33,788 nt of DNA from an uncultured Lachnospiraceae bacterium (GTDB lineage: Bacteria; Bacillota; Clostridia; Lachnospirales; Lachnospiraceae), in assembly GCA_900316805.1 (NCBI GenBank), contig ONEJ01000076.1, forward strand, positions 1 to 33,788, written 5' to 3'. The notes below the pieces were generated by a model that searched no databases, had not been told where the DNA came from, and saw only the letters and a program-made list of their open reading frames with translations. A program made the translations under genes and the position numbers. How positions within the stretch are numbered: position 1 is the stretch's first letter; each line of letters opens with the position of its first letter. Below, piece after piece: positions 16,501 through 23,402 of the stretch.

Positions 16501-17899
16501 AATGGTTCAATAGTTCCTTTCTGTTATTTTGCTTCTTTAGGTTTCTTTGCATCCAAAGAAAGAAGAAACCGCAGATGATGACGGAGAGAAGAGAGCCGGT
16601 ACTGGTAGCCAGTCCCATGGGCAGCAACGTGTCCGGGAAATAAATGGACGCCAGATAGGCCAGCGGAATTCTTGCGCACAGGATCGCCGCCACATTGTGG
16701 ACAAAGGAAATCCAGGATTTGCCGTAAGCACAGAAGTAGCCGCTGAAACAGAAGTGGATGCCCGCCAGGATACAGTCAAATACATAGCCGTGCATATACT
16801 GGGCGCCCATGCGGATCACTTCACTGTCTTTGGTGAAAAGACCAATAAAGGGCTCCGGTGCAAGCTGCATAACAATGACCGAGAGCAGTCCGAAGGCGCC
16901 GGTGATCAGGACTGCGTATTTGAGGGTCTGCTTTGCCCGGTCATGCTTTCCGGCACCGATATTCTGGGCACAGAGGGCAGAAACCGTGGAAAGCATGGTG
17001 GAATTCACCAGGAAAAGGATGCTGATGATCTTCTCCACGATTCCAACCGCTGCCGCATCCTTCAGTCCCCGTCGGTTTGCGATTACGGTAATGACCAGAA
17101 AAGCAATCTGGATAAAGCCGTCCTGAATGGCTACCGGAAAACCTATTTTTAATATGGAGCCCATGATCTTCCGGTTCAGGTGAAAGTTCTTTCTGTCCAG
17201 TCCCAGAGTAATTCCGCTCTTGCCCCGGGAGATATAGACCAAAGATACAAGAACGCTGACGGTCTGGGACAGGATGGTGCCAAGGGCTGCCCCGGCAGCC
17301 CCCATATGTAAGCCGCCGATCAGCAAAAGGTCAAGAATGATATTGACACCGCAAGCCACAGCGATAAAATACATGGGGATTTTGGAAACCCCCAGCCCGC
17401 GGAAAATGGAACTGATGACATTGTATGCCGTGATAAAAGGTATTCCCAGAAAGCAGATGGTCAGGTAGGATACTGTCCCCGGAACGGCCTCCGCCGGTGT
17501 GGACATCAGCGAAGTGATGGGACGAACCAGCAGAAGCAGCACCAGCGTGCCAAGGATTGACAGCACAAAAAACAGGACGACCGTATTGCCGATGGCAGCG
17601 GTAACGTCCTCTTTTTTCCGGGCACCGATGGCCTGACCGATCATGACGGTGGTTCCCATCGCCAGGCCTACGATCATGACGGTGGTTCCCATCGCCAGGC
17701 CTACGATCATGACGGTGATCATGTGCATGACCTGGCTTCCGATGGAAACAGCCGTGGTGCTCTCTACGCCGTTAAATTGTCCGATGATAAACATGTCTGC
17801 CATGCCATAAAGGGTCTGTAGAAAATAGGACATCAGAAATGGCAGAGAAAACGATACAATTGTCTTAAATACGTTTCCGGTAGTTAAATTATTTTCCAT
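16493..17899 (-). CDS. MATE-family multidrug/Na+ antiporter with an internal tandem duplication
   Basis: A 468-residue membrane exporter of the MATE (NorM/DinF-like) family with about twelve hydrophobic segments. The N-terminus (FSLPFLMSYFLQTLYGMADM) is typical of Clostridial members. Residues 66-76 (VGLAMGTTVMI) are repeated exactly at 77-87, lengthening what should be the end of the second transmembrane helix by 11 residues. The frame stays open, so the protein is made but may be altered. No Shine-Dalgarno is seen before the ATG, and the best promoter lies only about 10 bases upstream. The substrate is unknown. Confidence 0.93.
   Translation of the reverse strand: MENNLTTGNVFKTIVSFSLPFLMSYFLQTLYGMADMFIIGQFNGVESTTAVSIGSQVMHMITVMIVGLAMGTTVMIVGLAMGTTVMIGQAIGARKKEDVTAAIGNTVVLFFVLSILGTLVLLLLVRPITSLMSTPAEAVPGTVSYLTICFLGIPFITAYNVISSIFRGLGVSKIPMYFIAVACGVNIILDLLLIGGLHMGAAGAALGTILSQTVSVLVSLVYISRGKSGITLGLDRKNFHLNRKIMGSILKIGFPVAIQDGFIQIAFLVITVIANRRGLKDAAAVGIVEKIISILFLVNSTMLSTVSALCAQNIGAGKHDRAKQTLKYAVLITGAFGLLSVIVMQLAPEPFIGLFTKDSEVIRMGAQYMHGYVFDCILAGIHFCFSGYFCAYGKSWISFVHNVAAILCARIPLAYLASIYFPDTLLPMGLATSTGSLLSVIICGFFFLWMQRNLKKQNNRKELLNHYA
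17639..17716. repeat. 33-bp tandem duplication inside the MATE gene (2.4 copies)
   Basis: Units at 17639-17671 and 17672-17704 are identical; a 12-base partial copy follows at 17705-17716. The unit starts GATCATGACGGTGGTTCCCA. It is a multiple of three and keeps the reading frame. Confidence 0.97.
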
Positions 17900-17909
17900 A
17901 GTATGTTAT

Positions 17910-17938
17910 ATTTTACTACGGTTTGTCAGATTATGCAA
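17910..17938 (-). promoter_or_regulatory. Possible promoter of the MATE-lgt operon
   Basis: On the minus strand TTGCAT (17938-17933), 17 bases, TAAAAT (17915-17910). Transcription would begin about 3-5 bases before the ATG at 17899, giving an almost leaderless message. The -35 box is weak. Confidence 0.4.
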
Positions 17939-17951
17939 TTAGGAAAAAGAA

Positions 17952-18002
17952 AGCAGGGACTGCCGCTTATCGTTTTTCTTTGTCAAAGCGGTAGTCCCTG
18001 CT
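17952..18002 (-). terminator. Intrinsic terminator of the AIM24-permease-kinase operon
   Basis: A 17-bp stem with one G-U pair (17952-17968 with 17986-18002; arm AGCAGGGACTGCCGCTT), followed on the minus strand by TTTCTTTTTCCT. Confidence 0.88.
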
Positions 18003-18021
18003 GTAATTTCAGCAGAACTGT

Positions 18022-18621
18022 TTACATCTGTGCGATACGCTCCTGGATGTAGTTCTCCAGCACCCGGATGGTTCCGTCTACCCCCAGGGGGCTGCTGTTG
18101 ATACAAAGATCATACAGTCTGGAATCTCCCCACTTGGCATCGGAGTGCCGGTTGTGGTACTGTTTTCTTTTCCGGTCATGCCGTGCCATCTTGACGATGG
18201 CCTCTTTTTCGCTGATATCGAAATGTTCCATGACCCGCTTGATCTTGTGCTGACGCTCTCCGGTAATGAAAATGGAAATCAGTCCCTCAAAATCCTTAAG
18301 TACTGTTTCGGCACAACGGCCAACGATGACAAAGGATTCTCCCTCGTCAGCTCTCTTTTTGATAAAATCAAACTGAAATTCCGCGATGATCTCCTCGGGA
18401 GAATTGGTGTGATTACCTACTTTTCTGGAAAGAATGACATTCCGTGGTTTTTCATCATATTTCTCCAGTACGGAAATATCCATATTCTTCTCTGTGGCAA
18501 TTTCATCCAGCAGACTTCTGTCGTAGAATTTCATCCCAAGTGCCTGGGCGATTTTACGGCCGATTTCGTGACCGGCGCTGCCGTATTCACGGCTGATGGA
18601 TATAATTGTCTGTTTCCCCAT
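18022..18621 (-). CDS. Cytidylate kinase-like protein
   Basis: A 199-residue P-loop kinase-like protein of the cytidylate-kinase-like family, distinct from housekeeping Cmk. The N-terminal segment IISISREYGSAGHEIGRKIA replaces the usual GPxGSGKS P-loop with REYGSAGHEIG, as normal for this family; FVIVGRCAET and HNRHSDAKWGDSRLYDL are the other family motifs. I chose the ATG at 18621, with GAGGAGG 6 bases upstream; a TTG five codons earlier would sit on that binding site. It starts just 15 bases after the permease stop, so it is the last gene of that operon. Substrate unknown. Confidence 0.88.
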   Translation of the reverse strand: MGKQTIISISREYGSAGHEIGRKIAQALGMKFYDRSLLDEIATEKNMDISVLEKYDEKPRNVILSRKVGNHTNSPEEIIAEFQFDFIKKRADEGESFVIVGRCAETVLKDFEGLISIFITGERQHKIKRVMEHFDISEKEAIVKMARHDRKRKQYHNRHSDAKWGDSRLYDLCINSSPLGVDGTIRVLENYIQERIAQM

Positions 18622-18636
18622 TGAACCCCTCCTCAA

Positions 18637-19992
18637 CTAACAATAACGTACAAAAATAATCAGCATGGAAGTGATAATTACGATCAGTGTGGCAGGAACT
18701 GCGGTTTTGCAGTATTTGCCCCATCCAATCATATAACCGCTCTTGGCTGCCACAGAGGTGCCCACAACATTGGCAGAAGCACCAATTGGCGTAGCACTGC
18801 CACCAATATCTGTGCCCATAGAAAGTGTCCAGGCAAGAGTGGAAAGATCAACCCCCTGAGCAGCAAGGCTCTTGATGACAGGAACCATAGTGGCTGCAAA
18901 AGGAATATTATCGACTAACGCGCTTGCAACAGCGGATACCAGAATGATGATGGCTGCCATAAGTTTCAGATTTCCCTGGCTGACAGCTCCAATCCACTCT
19001 GCGATCATTTCCAGAATTCCCGTTTCTTCCAATCCACCCACCACAACGAACAAACCGATAAAGAACAGGAGCGTTTTATAGTCTACCTTTTTCAGAATAT
19101 GCAGTGAGTAACGTCCGGATGCCACCAGTGTAAAGATAGCGATGACTACTCCGATAAAGGCAACCGTAAGTCCGGTCTGGGCGTGCGTAACCAGCAGTAC
19201 AACGGCACAGCCGAAAATGATACAGCTCAGTACGAAATCCTTCTTACTGGTAATGGCCTCCTTCGGGCTTGGCATGGCTGCGGCCAGATCCTGGATGTCA
19301 GCCGGAGAGACCAGCTCTTTTCGAAATGCCAGAAGAAAATAGATGATGATGAAAACAAGGCTGATGGCTGCCATAACGCCGGTGTTGGCAACAAAATCCC
19401 CGAAGGAATATTTCAGAGAGGTGCCAATAATGATATTGGGCGGATCGCCGCACATGGTGGCAGAGCCTCCCAGATTGGCACAGAAGATCTCGGAAAGGAT
19501 CATGGGCACTGGGTTAAACTTCAAAAGCTTTGCCAGTTCAATGGTAACCGCCGCCAGAAACAGGATGACCGTAATGCTGTCGATAAACATGGCCAGAACA
19601 AAGGACATCAGCATAAAGGCGATAAACAATGGGATGGTGCGGTAACGAACTGCTTTAGCTAGGAGCATGCAGAGCCATCGGAAAAACCCTGCTTTTGCCA
19701 TGCCTTCCACCATGATCATCATACCGGCAATGAAAAAAATTGTTGCCCAATTGATCCCTGGGGCGGTCTCCTCCGCCATACCGGCTTCATACCAGAAGCC
19801 TATGGTAAAGATACTTTTTACATTTAAGGTTTTCCATATAGCGTCAAGATTACGCATTACAAGACCGAAGACGCCGAATAAGGTCAGCGCAGCGCATCCT
19901 AAGGTGACATAGTGCCGTTCGATTTTATCCATCACGATAAAGATGAACATGACGATAAAAATAATGACTGATAAAATTTGTGCTGCAAACAT
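18637..19992 (-). CDS. ArsB/NhaD-type ion transporter (SLC13/IT superfamily permease)
   Basis: A 451-residue polytopic membrane protein with about eleven hydrophobic segments. The motif GGSATMCGDPPNIIIGTS is characteristic of the ArsB/NhaD permease group, and a matching inverted-repeat motif, DIGGSATPIGASANVVG, sits in the C-terminal half. Such proteins move Na+/H+, arsenite or dicarboxylates; no arsenic genes are near, so Na+/H+ or an organic anion is more likely, without proof. It lies 30 bases after the AIM24 gene and 15 bases before the kinase-like gene. Confidence 0.88.
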   Translation of the reverse strand: MFAAQILSVIIFIVMFIFIVMDKIERHYVTLGCAALTLFGVFGLVMRNLDAIWKTLNVKSIFTIGFWYEAGMAEETAPGINWATIFFIAGMMIMVEGMAKAGFFRWLCMLLAKAVRYRTIPLFIAFMLMSFVLAMFIDSITVILFLAAVTIELAKLLKFNPVPMILSEIFCANLGGSATMCGDPPNIIIGTSLKYSFGDFVANTGVMAAISLVFIIIYFLLAFRKELVSPADIQDLAAAMPSPKEAITSKKDFVLSCIIFGCAVVLLVTHAQTGLTVAFIGVVIAIFTLVASGRYSLHILKKVDYKTLLFFIGLFVVVGGLEETGILEMIAEWIGAVSQGNLKLMAAIIILVSAVASALVDNIPFAATMVPVIKSLAAQGVDLSTLAWTLSMGTDIGGSATPIGASANVVGTSVAAKSGYMIGWGKYCKTAVPATLIVIITSMLIIFVRYC

Positions 19993-20022
19993 AAGATGAT
20001 TTCTCCTATTGGATTTCGGAAA

Positions 20023-20703
20023 TTAGTTGCCGGTTGGGATATAAGGCCGGATGGCACCTGCAAGCTGTGGTACCGGCATACTCTGAAGCCAGATACGTCC
20101 AGGACCGGTAATGACGGTGTTGAACAGGCCTTCGCCGCCGAACAGCATATTCTTGACACCGGGGACAGTCTGGATTTCAATGCTGCAGCTGCCGGTCATA
20201 GCTGCAAGGTATCCCGTATCTACGATAATCTGCTGACCCGGAGCAAGTTCATACTCTTTAATATACCCATCAAATTCAAGAAATACAATTCCGTTGCCGG
20301 AAAGTCTCTGCATGATGAAGCCCTCGCCACCAAAAAGACCGCTGGCAAACCGCTTCTGGAAGAAAACAGACATCTCTACATTCGGTGTAGAGGCGAGAAA
20401 AGCACTTTTCTGGGCGATGATCTCCTGGCCCGGTGCGATGGTAAATGGGCGGATAGAACCCGGAAAGCTGGAGGCAAAGGCAATCATACCGTTTCCACCA
20501 ATGGATGTGTAGCGGTTTACGAACATGCTTTCGCCGGAAAACGCACGCCCGAACATTTTCCCGATGCCGCCGTTGCTGGTGGTCTCCATCTTCATATTAG
20601 GCGACATCCATGACATGGCGCCTTTCTCTGTGATCATGGTATCTCCTGCTTCCAGCGAACAGATCACCACAGGCAAGGGTTCTCCCTCGATTGAATAATT
20701 CAT
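20023..20703 (-). CDS. AIM24 / TIGR00266-family protein
   Basis: A 226-residue beta-rich protein of the AIM24 family (related to the mitochondrial biogenesis protein of that name), whose function in bacteria is unknown. Glycine-rich segments such as GGIGKMFGRAFSGES and FGGEGFIMQRLSGNG, repeated as FGGEGLFNTVITGPG, reflect the internally repeated beta-prism-like fold. No signal peptide or membrane segment. The ATG has AAGGAGGAG upstream. First gene of a three-gene minus-strand operon. Confidence 0.9.
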   Translation of the reverse strand: MNYSIEGEPLPVVICSLEAGDTMITEKGAMSWMSPNMKMETTSNGGIGKMFGRAFSGESMFVNRYTSIGGNGMIAFASSFPGSIRPFTIAPGQEIIAQKSAFLASTPNVEMSVFFQKRFASGLFGGEGFIMQRLSGNGIVFLEFDGYIKEYELAPGQQIIVDTGYLAAMTGSCSIEIQTVPGVKNMLFGGEGLFNTVITGPGRIWLQSMPVPQLAGAIRPYIPTGN

Positions 20704-20768
20704 AGTAACTCCTCCTTCAAAATAATATATTTTATTTTACACTGAACGACAGAAAAAGGAAACAAATA

Positions 20769-20798
20769 TTTACAAAACATGACCTTATGGAGTATAGT
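20769..20798 (+). promoter_or_regulatory. Predicted promoter for the gene at 20840
   Basis: TTTACA (20769-20774), 18 bases, TATAGT (20793-20798). The 136-base divergent gap to AIM24 is AT-rich; the minus-strand promoter for AIM24 must also be here (a TAAAAT is visible near 20737-20742) but its -35 box is not clear. Confidence 0.6.
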
Positions 20799-20839
20799 TT
20801 ATGTACAAATGCAAATAAAAACAAGATTGGAGACAGGAT

Positions 20840-21241
20840 ATGGAGATGCCGGAGACATTTACGACCAGAGAAGAGTTTGATCAGTATTGGAATGAGAATT
20901 ATGTGCCCCTTACTTACGAGGATGTGCGGGAGGCCTACGAGGATTTTGTGAAGGCATCTGACCGGCATATTTTTCTTTCCGATTATGAGGAGAGCGGGAA
21001 TGTGAGCAGGGAGGATTTTATGGACAATTTAACCCAGTCCGCCCAGTTTGCTTTTCAGGACAGCCTGACGGAGGCTTTTTATGACAAGAACCCGGATTTG
21101 TACGAGACGGCATTTGCCATTTACGAAGAGGAACAGATGAATGGAAATGGGGCATCGAACATTGCCGCAACCTTCCATGAAGAGTATAACCGGATGTATC
21201 AGGAGTTTCTTCTGGCTATGTTCGATGGTATTTTTTTATAA
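20840..21241 (+). CDS. Hypothetical acidic protein, 133 residues
   Basis: Not recognised. The ATG is preceded by TTGGAGACAGG. The protein is strongly acidic and aromatic-rich, predicted mostly helical (for example TTREEFDQYWNENY and FHEEYNRMYQEFLLAMFDG), with no signal peptide or membrane segment and no cysteine. It has its own promoter. The downstream 21242-21423 stretch contains only the stub of a histidine kinase. Confidence 0.7.
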   Translation: MEMPETFTTREEFDQYWNENYVPLTYEDVREAYEDFVKASDRHIFLSDYEESGNVSREDFMDNLTQSAQFAFQDSLTEAFYDKNPDLYETAFAIYEEEQMNGNGASNIAATFHEEYNRMYQEFLLAMFDGIFL

Positions 21242-21252
21242 GAAGAAAGACA

Positions 21253-21402
21253 AAGGGAAGGGCAGGAGGTTCCGGAAATCACTTTGGTCTGGGACTTTCC
21301 ATCGCGGGAAGTATTGTGGCAAAGCATCATGGCAAAATTACTGTGGAAAGCAAAAACGGGCAGAATATCTTCCGGGTCAACCTGCCGGTGACGGGAAAGT
21401 AA
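21253..21402 (+). pseudogene. Histidine kinase ATPase-domain C-terminal stub
   Basis: A frame ending in TAA at 21400-21402 encodes GNHFGLGLSIAGSIVAKHHG then KITVESKNGQNIFRVNLP, the G2 box and last strands of a HATPase_c domain of a sensor kinase. There is no start codon, no dimerisation domain and no N-box; only about 45-50 residues survive. The preceding gene ends 12 bases upstream in another frame. The bulk of the kinase gene was lost by deletion. Confidence 0.85.
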
Positions 21403-21423
21403 AAAGGAGTATGGAGGCATAAG

Positions 21424-22302
21424 ATGGCGACACTTGGAAATCCTAAAAATACAATTGAAATCTTACAGAAATACCATTTTAATTTTCAGAAGAAGTTTGG
21501 ACAGAACTTCCTGATCAACACAGGTGTTCTGGAGGGAATCATCGACGCGGCACAGATCGGGAAGGAGGATTTTGTCCTGGAGATCGGGCCGGGAATCGGA
21601 ACTATGACCCAGTATCTGTGTGAGGCCGCAAGGCAGGTAGTTGCGGTGGAGATCGATACGAACCTGATCCCTATTTTGTCCGATACCCTGTCCGGCTATT
21701 CCAACGTAGAGGTAATGAATGCGGACATCCTGAAGGTGGATATTCAGAAGCTGGCCGGGGAGTATAATGACGGCAATCCCATCAAGGTGGTTGCAAATCT
21801 GCCGTACTATATCACAACGCCTATCATTATGGGGCTTTTTGAAAGTCATGTGCCCATTGACAGCATTACCATCATGGTGCAGAAGGAGGTAGCAGACCGG
21901 ATGCAGGAGGGACCGGGCAGCAAGGAATACGGGGCACTTTCCCTGGCAGTGCAGTATTATGCGAAGCCGGAGATTGTCCTTACGGTTCCACCCAGCTGCT
22001 TTATGCCCCAGCCGAAGGTAGGGAGTGCGGTCATTCGTCTGACCAGACATGAAAAGCCACCGGTAGAAGTAAAAAGTGAAAAACTGATGTTTCAAGTGAT
22101 CCGGGCATCCTTTAACCAGCGAAGGAAGACGCTGGCCAACGGTCTTAATAATTTTGGCGCCTTCTCCATTGGCAAGGAAGCCCTTCAGGAATGTATTGAG
22201 GCGCTGGGGGTTCCGGGGAATATCCGCGGCGAAGCCCTTTCCCTGGAGCAGTTCGCAAGGCTCAGTGATCTGATTTACGAGAAACAGAACCCAATCGACT
22301 GA
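21424..22302 (+). CDS. rsmA: 16S rRNA dimethyladenosine transferase
   Basis: Dimethylates the two adjacent adenosines in the 3' end hairpin of 16S rRNA (KsgA). The 292-residue protein has the SAM-binding motif LEIGPGIGTMTQYL, the ribose-binding VAVEID, the catalytic motif NLPYYITTPI, and FNQRRKTLANGL near the C-terminus. The N-terminal KKFGQNFLIN is the usual family start. The ATG at 21424 has GGAGG 8-9 bases before it. Confidence 0.97.
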   Translation: MATLGNPKNTIEILQKYHFNFQKKFGQNFLINTGVLEGIIDAAQIGKEDFVLEIGPGIGTMTQYLCEAARQVVAVEIDTNLIPILSDTLSGYSNVEVMNADILKVDIQKLAGEYNDGNPIKVVANLPYYITTPIIMGLFESHVPIDSITIMVQKEVADRMQEGPGSKEYGALSLAVQYYAKPEIVLTVPPSCFMPQPKVGSAVIRLTRHEKPPVEVKSEKLMFQVIRASFNQRRKTLANGLNNFGAFSIGKEALQECIEALGVPGNIRGEALSLEQFARLSDLIYEKQNPID

Positions 22303-22406
22303 AAATTGAATAACGAAAATCCATGGGGGAAGTTTTCATGAATAAATCCCCAGAGGGTGGAAATACTGTCATCAGAGAGAAAAAATGATGATGGAGGAAA
22401 GCCCTT

Positions 22407-23162
22407 ATGAGAAAACAACAGTATATTGCCGCTGTGGCCTGTCTGGTGGCAGGCACCATCGGATTTGTGAGCGTGTATGCAACGGAAAAAGGCAAAGAGA
22501 GGAAGGAGCAGGAACAGCAGATTGTGCAGGAGACCCAGCAGCTGACTCCTGCCTCCTATGAGGTGAAGCCTGAGAATACCGCATCAAAGACAGAGCAGAT
22601 GGAGAAGGTAGAGCCCCAGGAGACGGTGGCAGAGGAGACTACAGCAGAGCAGGAGAAAAAGGCTGAGACGGCGAAGTCAGAGCAGGAAGAAAAAACGGCA
22701 GCGATGGCAGCACAGGATACGCTGCACTTTGACAAGAATCAGACCCAGTGGCCCATAGAGGGGGAGATTCTGCTGGACTACAGTATGGATAAGACCATCT
22801 ATTTCCCTACGCTGGAACAGTACAGGTATAATCCCGCCATGGTGATCCAGGGGGCGGTCAACGACAAGGTAAAGGCCGCTGCCAGCGGAAAGATTACGAA
22901 AATCAGCGAGAATGAAGAGACCGGCTGCACTGTCTGGCAGGATCTGGGAGACGGCTATACAGCTGTATACGGTCAGTTAAAGGAACTGAATTTCGCCGAA
23001 GGAGATATGGTTTCGGAAGGACAGGTCATCGGCTATGTAAGCGAGCCTACGAAATATTATGTGACGGAAGGCAGCAATGTGTATTTCCGTATGGAAAAGG
23101 ATGAAAAGGCAGTCAATCCCAAGGACTATCTCCCGGAAATGCCCATGGATACGTTGGATTAG
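22407..23162 (+). CDS. Membrane-anchored LytM/M23-domain protein lacking zinc ligands
   Basis: A 251-residue protein with an N-terminal membrane anchor (residues 6-25), a long Glu/Lys/Thr-rich coil (30-100) and a C-terminal M23 fold (about 112-245). The fold is clear from VKAAASGKITKISENEETG, VWQDLGDGYTAVYGQLKEL and MVSEGQVIGYVSEP. The usual zinc ligands are absent: the Hx3D site reads YNPAMVIQ, and the HxH site reads YFRMEK. It is therefore probably not a peptidase but a structural or activator protein, like SpoIIQ or EnvC-type factors. It may act in sporulation or division; context gives no decision. The upstream 104 bases hold a possible 16-codon ORF (22338-22388) of doubtful meaning. Confidence 0.85.
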   Translation: MRKQQYIAAVACLVAGTIGFVSVYATEKGKERKEQEQQIVQETQQLTPASYEVKPENTASKTEQMEKVEPQETVAEETTAEQEKKAETAKSEQEEKTAAMAAQDTLHFDKNQTQWPIEGEILLDYSMDKTIYFPTLEQYRYNPAMVIQGAVNDKVKAAASGKITKISENEETGCTVWQDLGDGYTAVYGQLKELNFAEGDMVSEGQVIGYVSEPTKYYVTEGSNVYFRMEKDEKAVNPKDYLPEMPMDTLD

Positions 23163-23176
23163 AAACAAACGCTTCA

Positions 23177-23205
23177 TTGACTTTACAATTTTTTTCGCAT
23201 ACAAT
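23177..23205 (+). promoter_or_regulatory. Strong predicted promoter for the deaD unit
   Basis: TTGACT (23177-23182), 17 bases, TACAAT (23200-23205), each 5 of 6 to consensus. It would give a leader of about 190 bases before deaD, starting inside the hairpin at 23207-23237. Confidence 0.7.
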
Positions 23206-23206
23206 G

Positions 23207-23237
23207 AATGTGCTTCCCCGGGAAGGGGAAGCACATT
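23207..23237 (+). terminator. Hairpin after the LytM gene and at the deaD transcript start
   Basis: Perfect 13-bp stem (23207-23219 with 23225-23237; arm AATGTGCTTCCCC) and a 5-base loop. The following sequence TGTTGTGGGTGTTTTTCC is only partly T-rich. It may end the LytM transcript, cap the 5' end of the deaD message, or both. Confidence 0.65.
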
Positions 23238-23282
23238 TGTTGTGGGTGTTTTTCCAATCTCAAACAGGTCCGGCAGTGGGAA

Positions 23283-23381
23283 ATGATGATCTGCTGTATC
23301 GTGTCTGGAATATTGGAAGGAATAATTATGGGGTTAGCGTTGTGGATAACACAAATATACAGATGGGGGATACATAGATAG
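23283..23381 (+). CDS. Possible 32-residue hydrophobic leader ORF before deaD
   Basis: Two ATGs (23283, 23286) open a frame ending with TAG at 23379-23381, 21 bases before deaD. The product, starting MMICCIVSGILEGIIMGLAL, would be a single membrane helix with a basic end. The ribosome binding site is poor (AGTGGGAA). It could be a chance frame or a leader peptide. Confidence 0.3.
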   Translation: MMICCIVSGILEGIIMGLALWITQIYRWGIHR

Positions 23382-23402
23382 AAAGAGATAGATTGGAGTA
23401 TT

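Noticed and set aside
17639-17716. CRISPR or regulatory repeat
   Set aside because: Units are head-to-tail with no spacers and lie within an open reading frame; this is a coding duplication.
20840-21402. Acidic protein and histidine kinase stub as one frameshifted gene
   Set aside because: The acidic protein has a natural stop, no kinase-like sequence and its own start signals; the stub is in another frame and lacks the rest of the domain.
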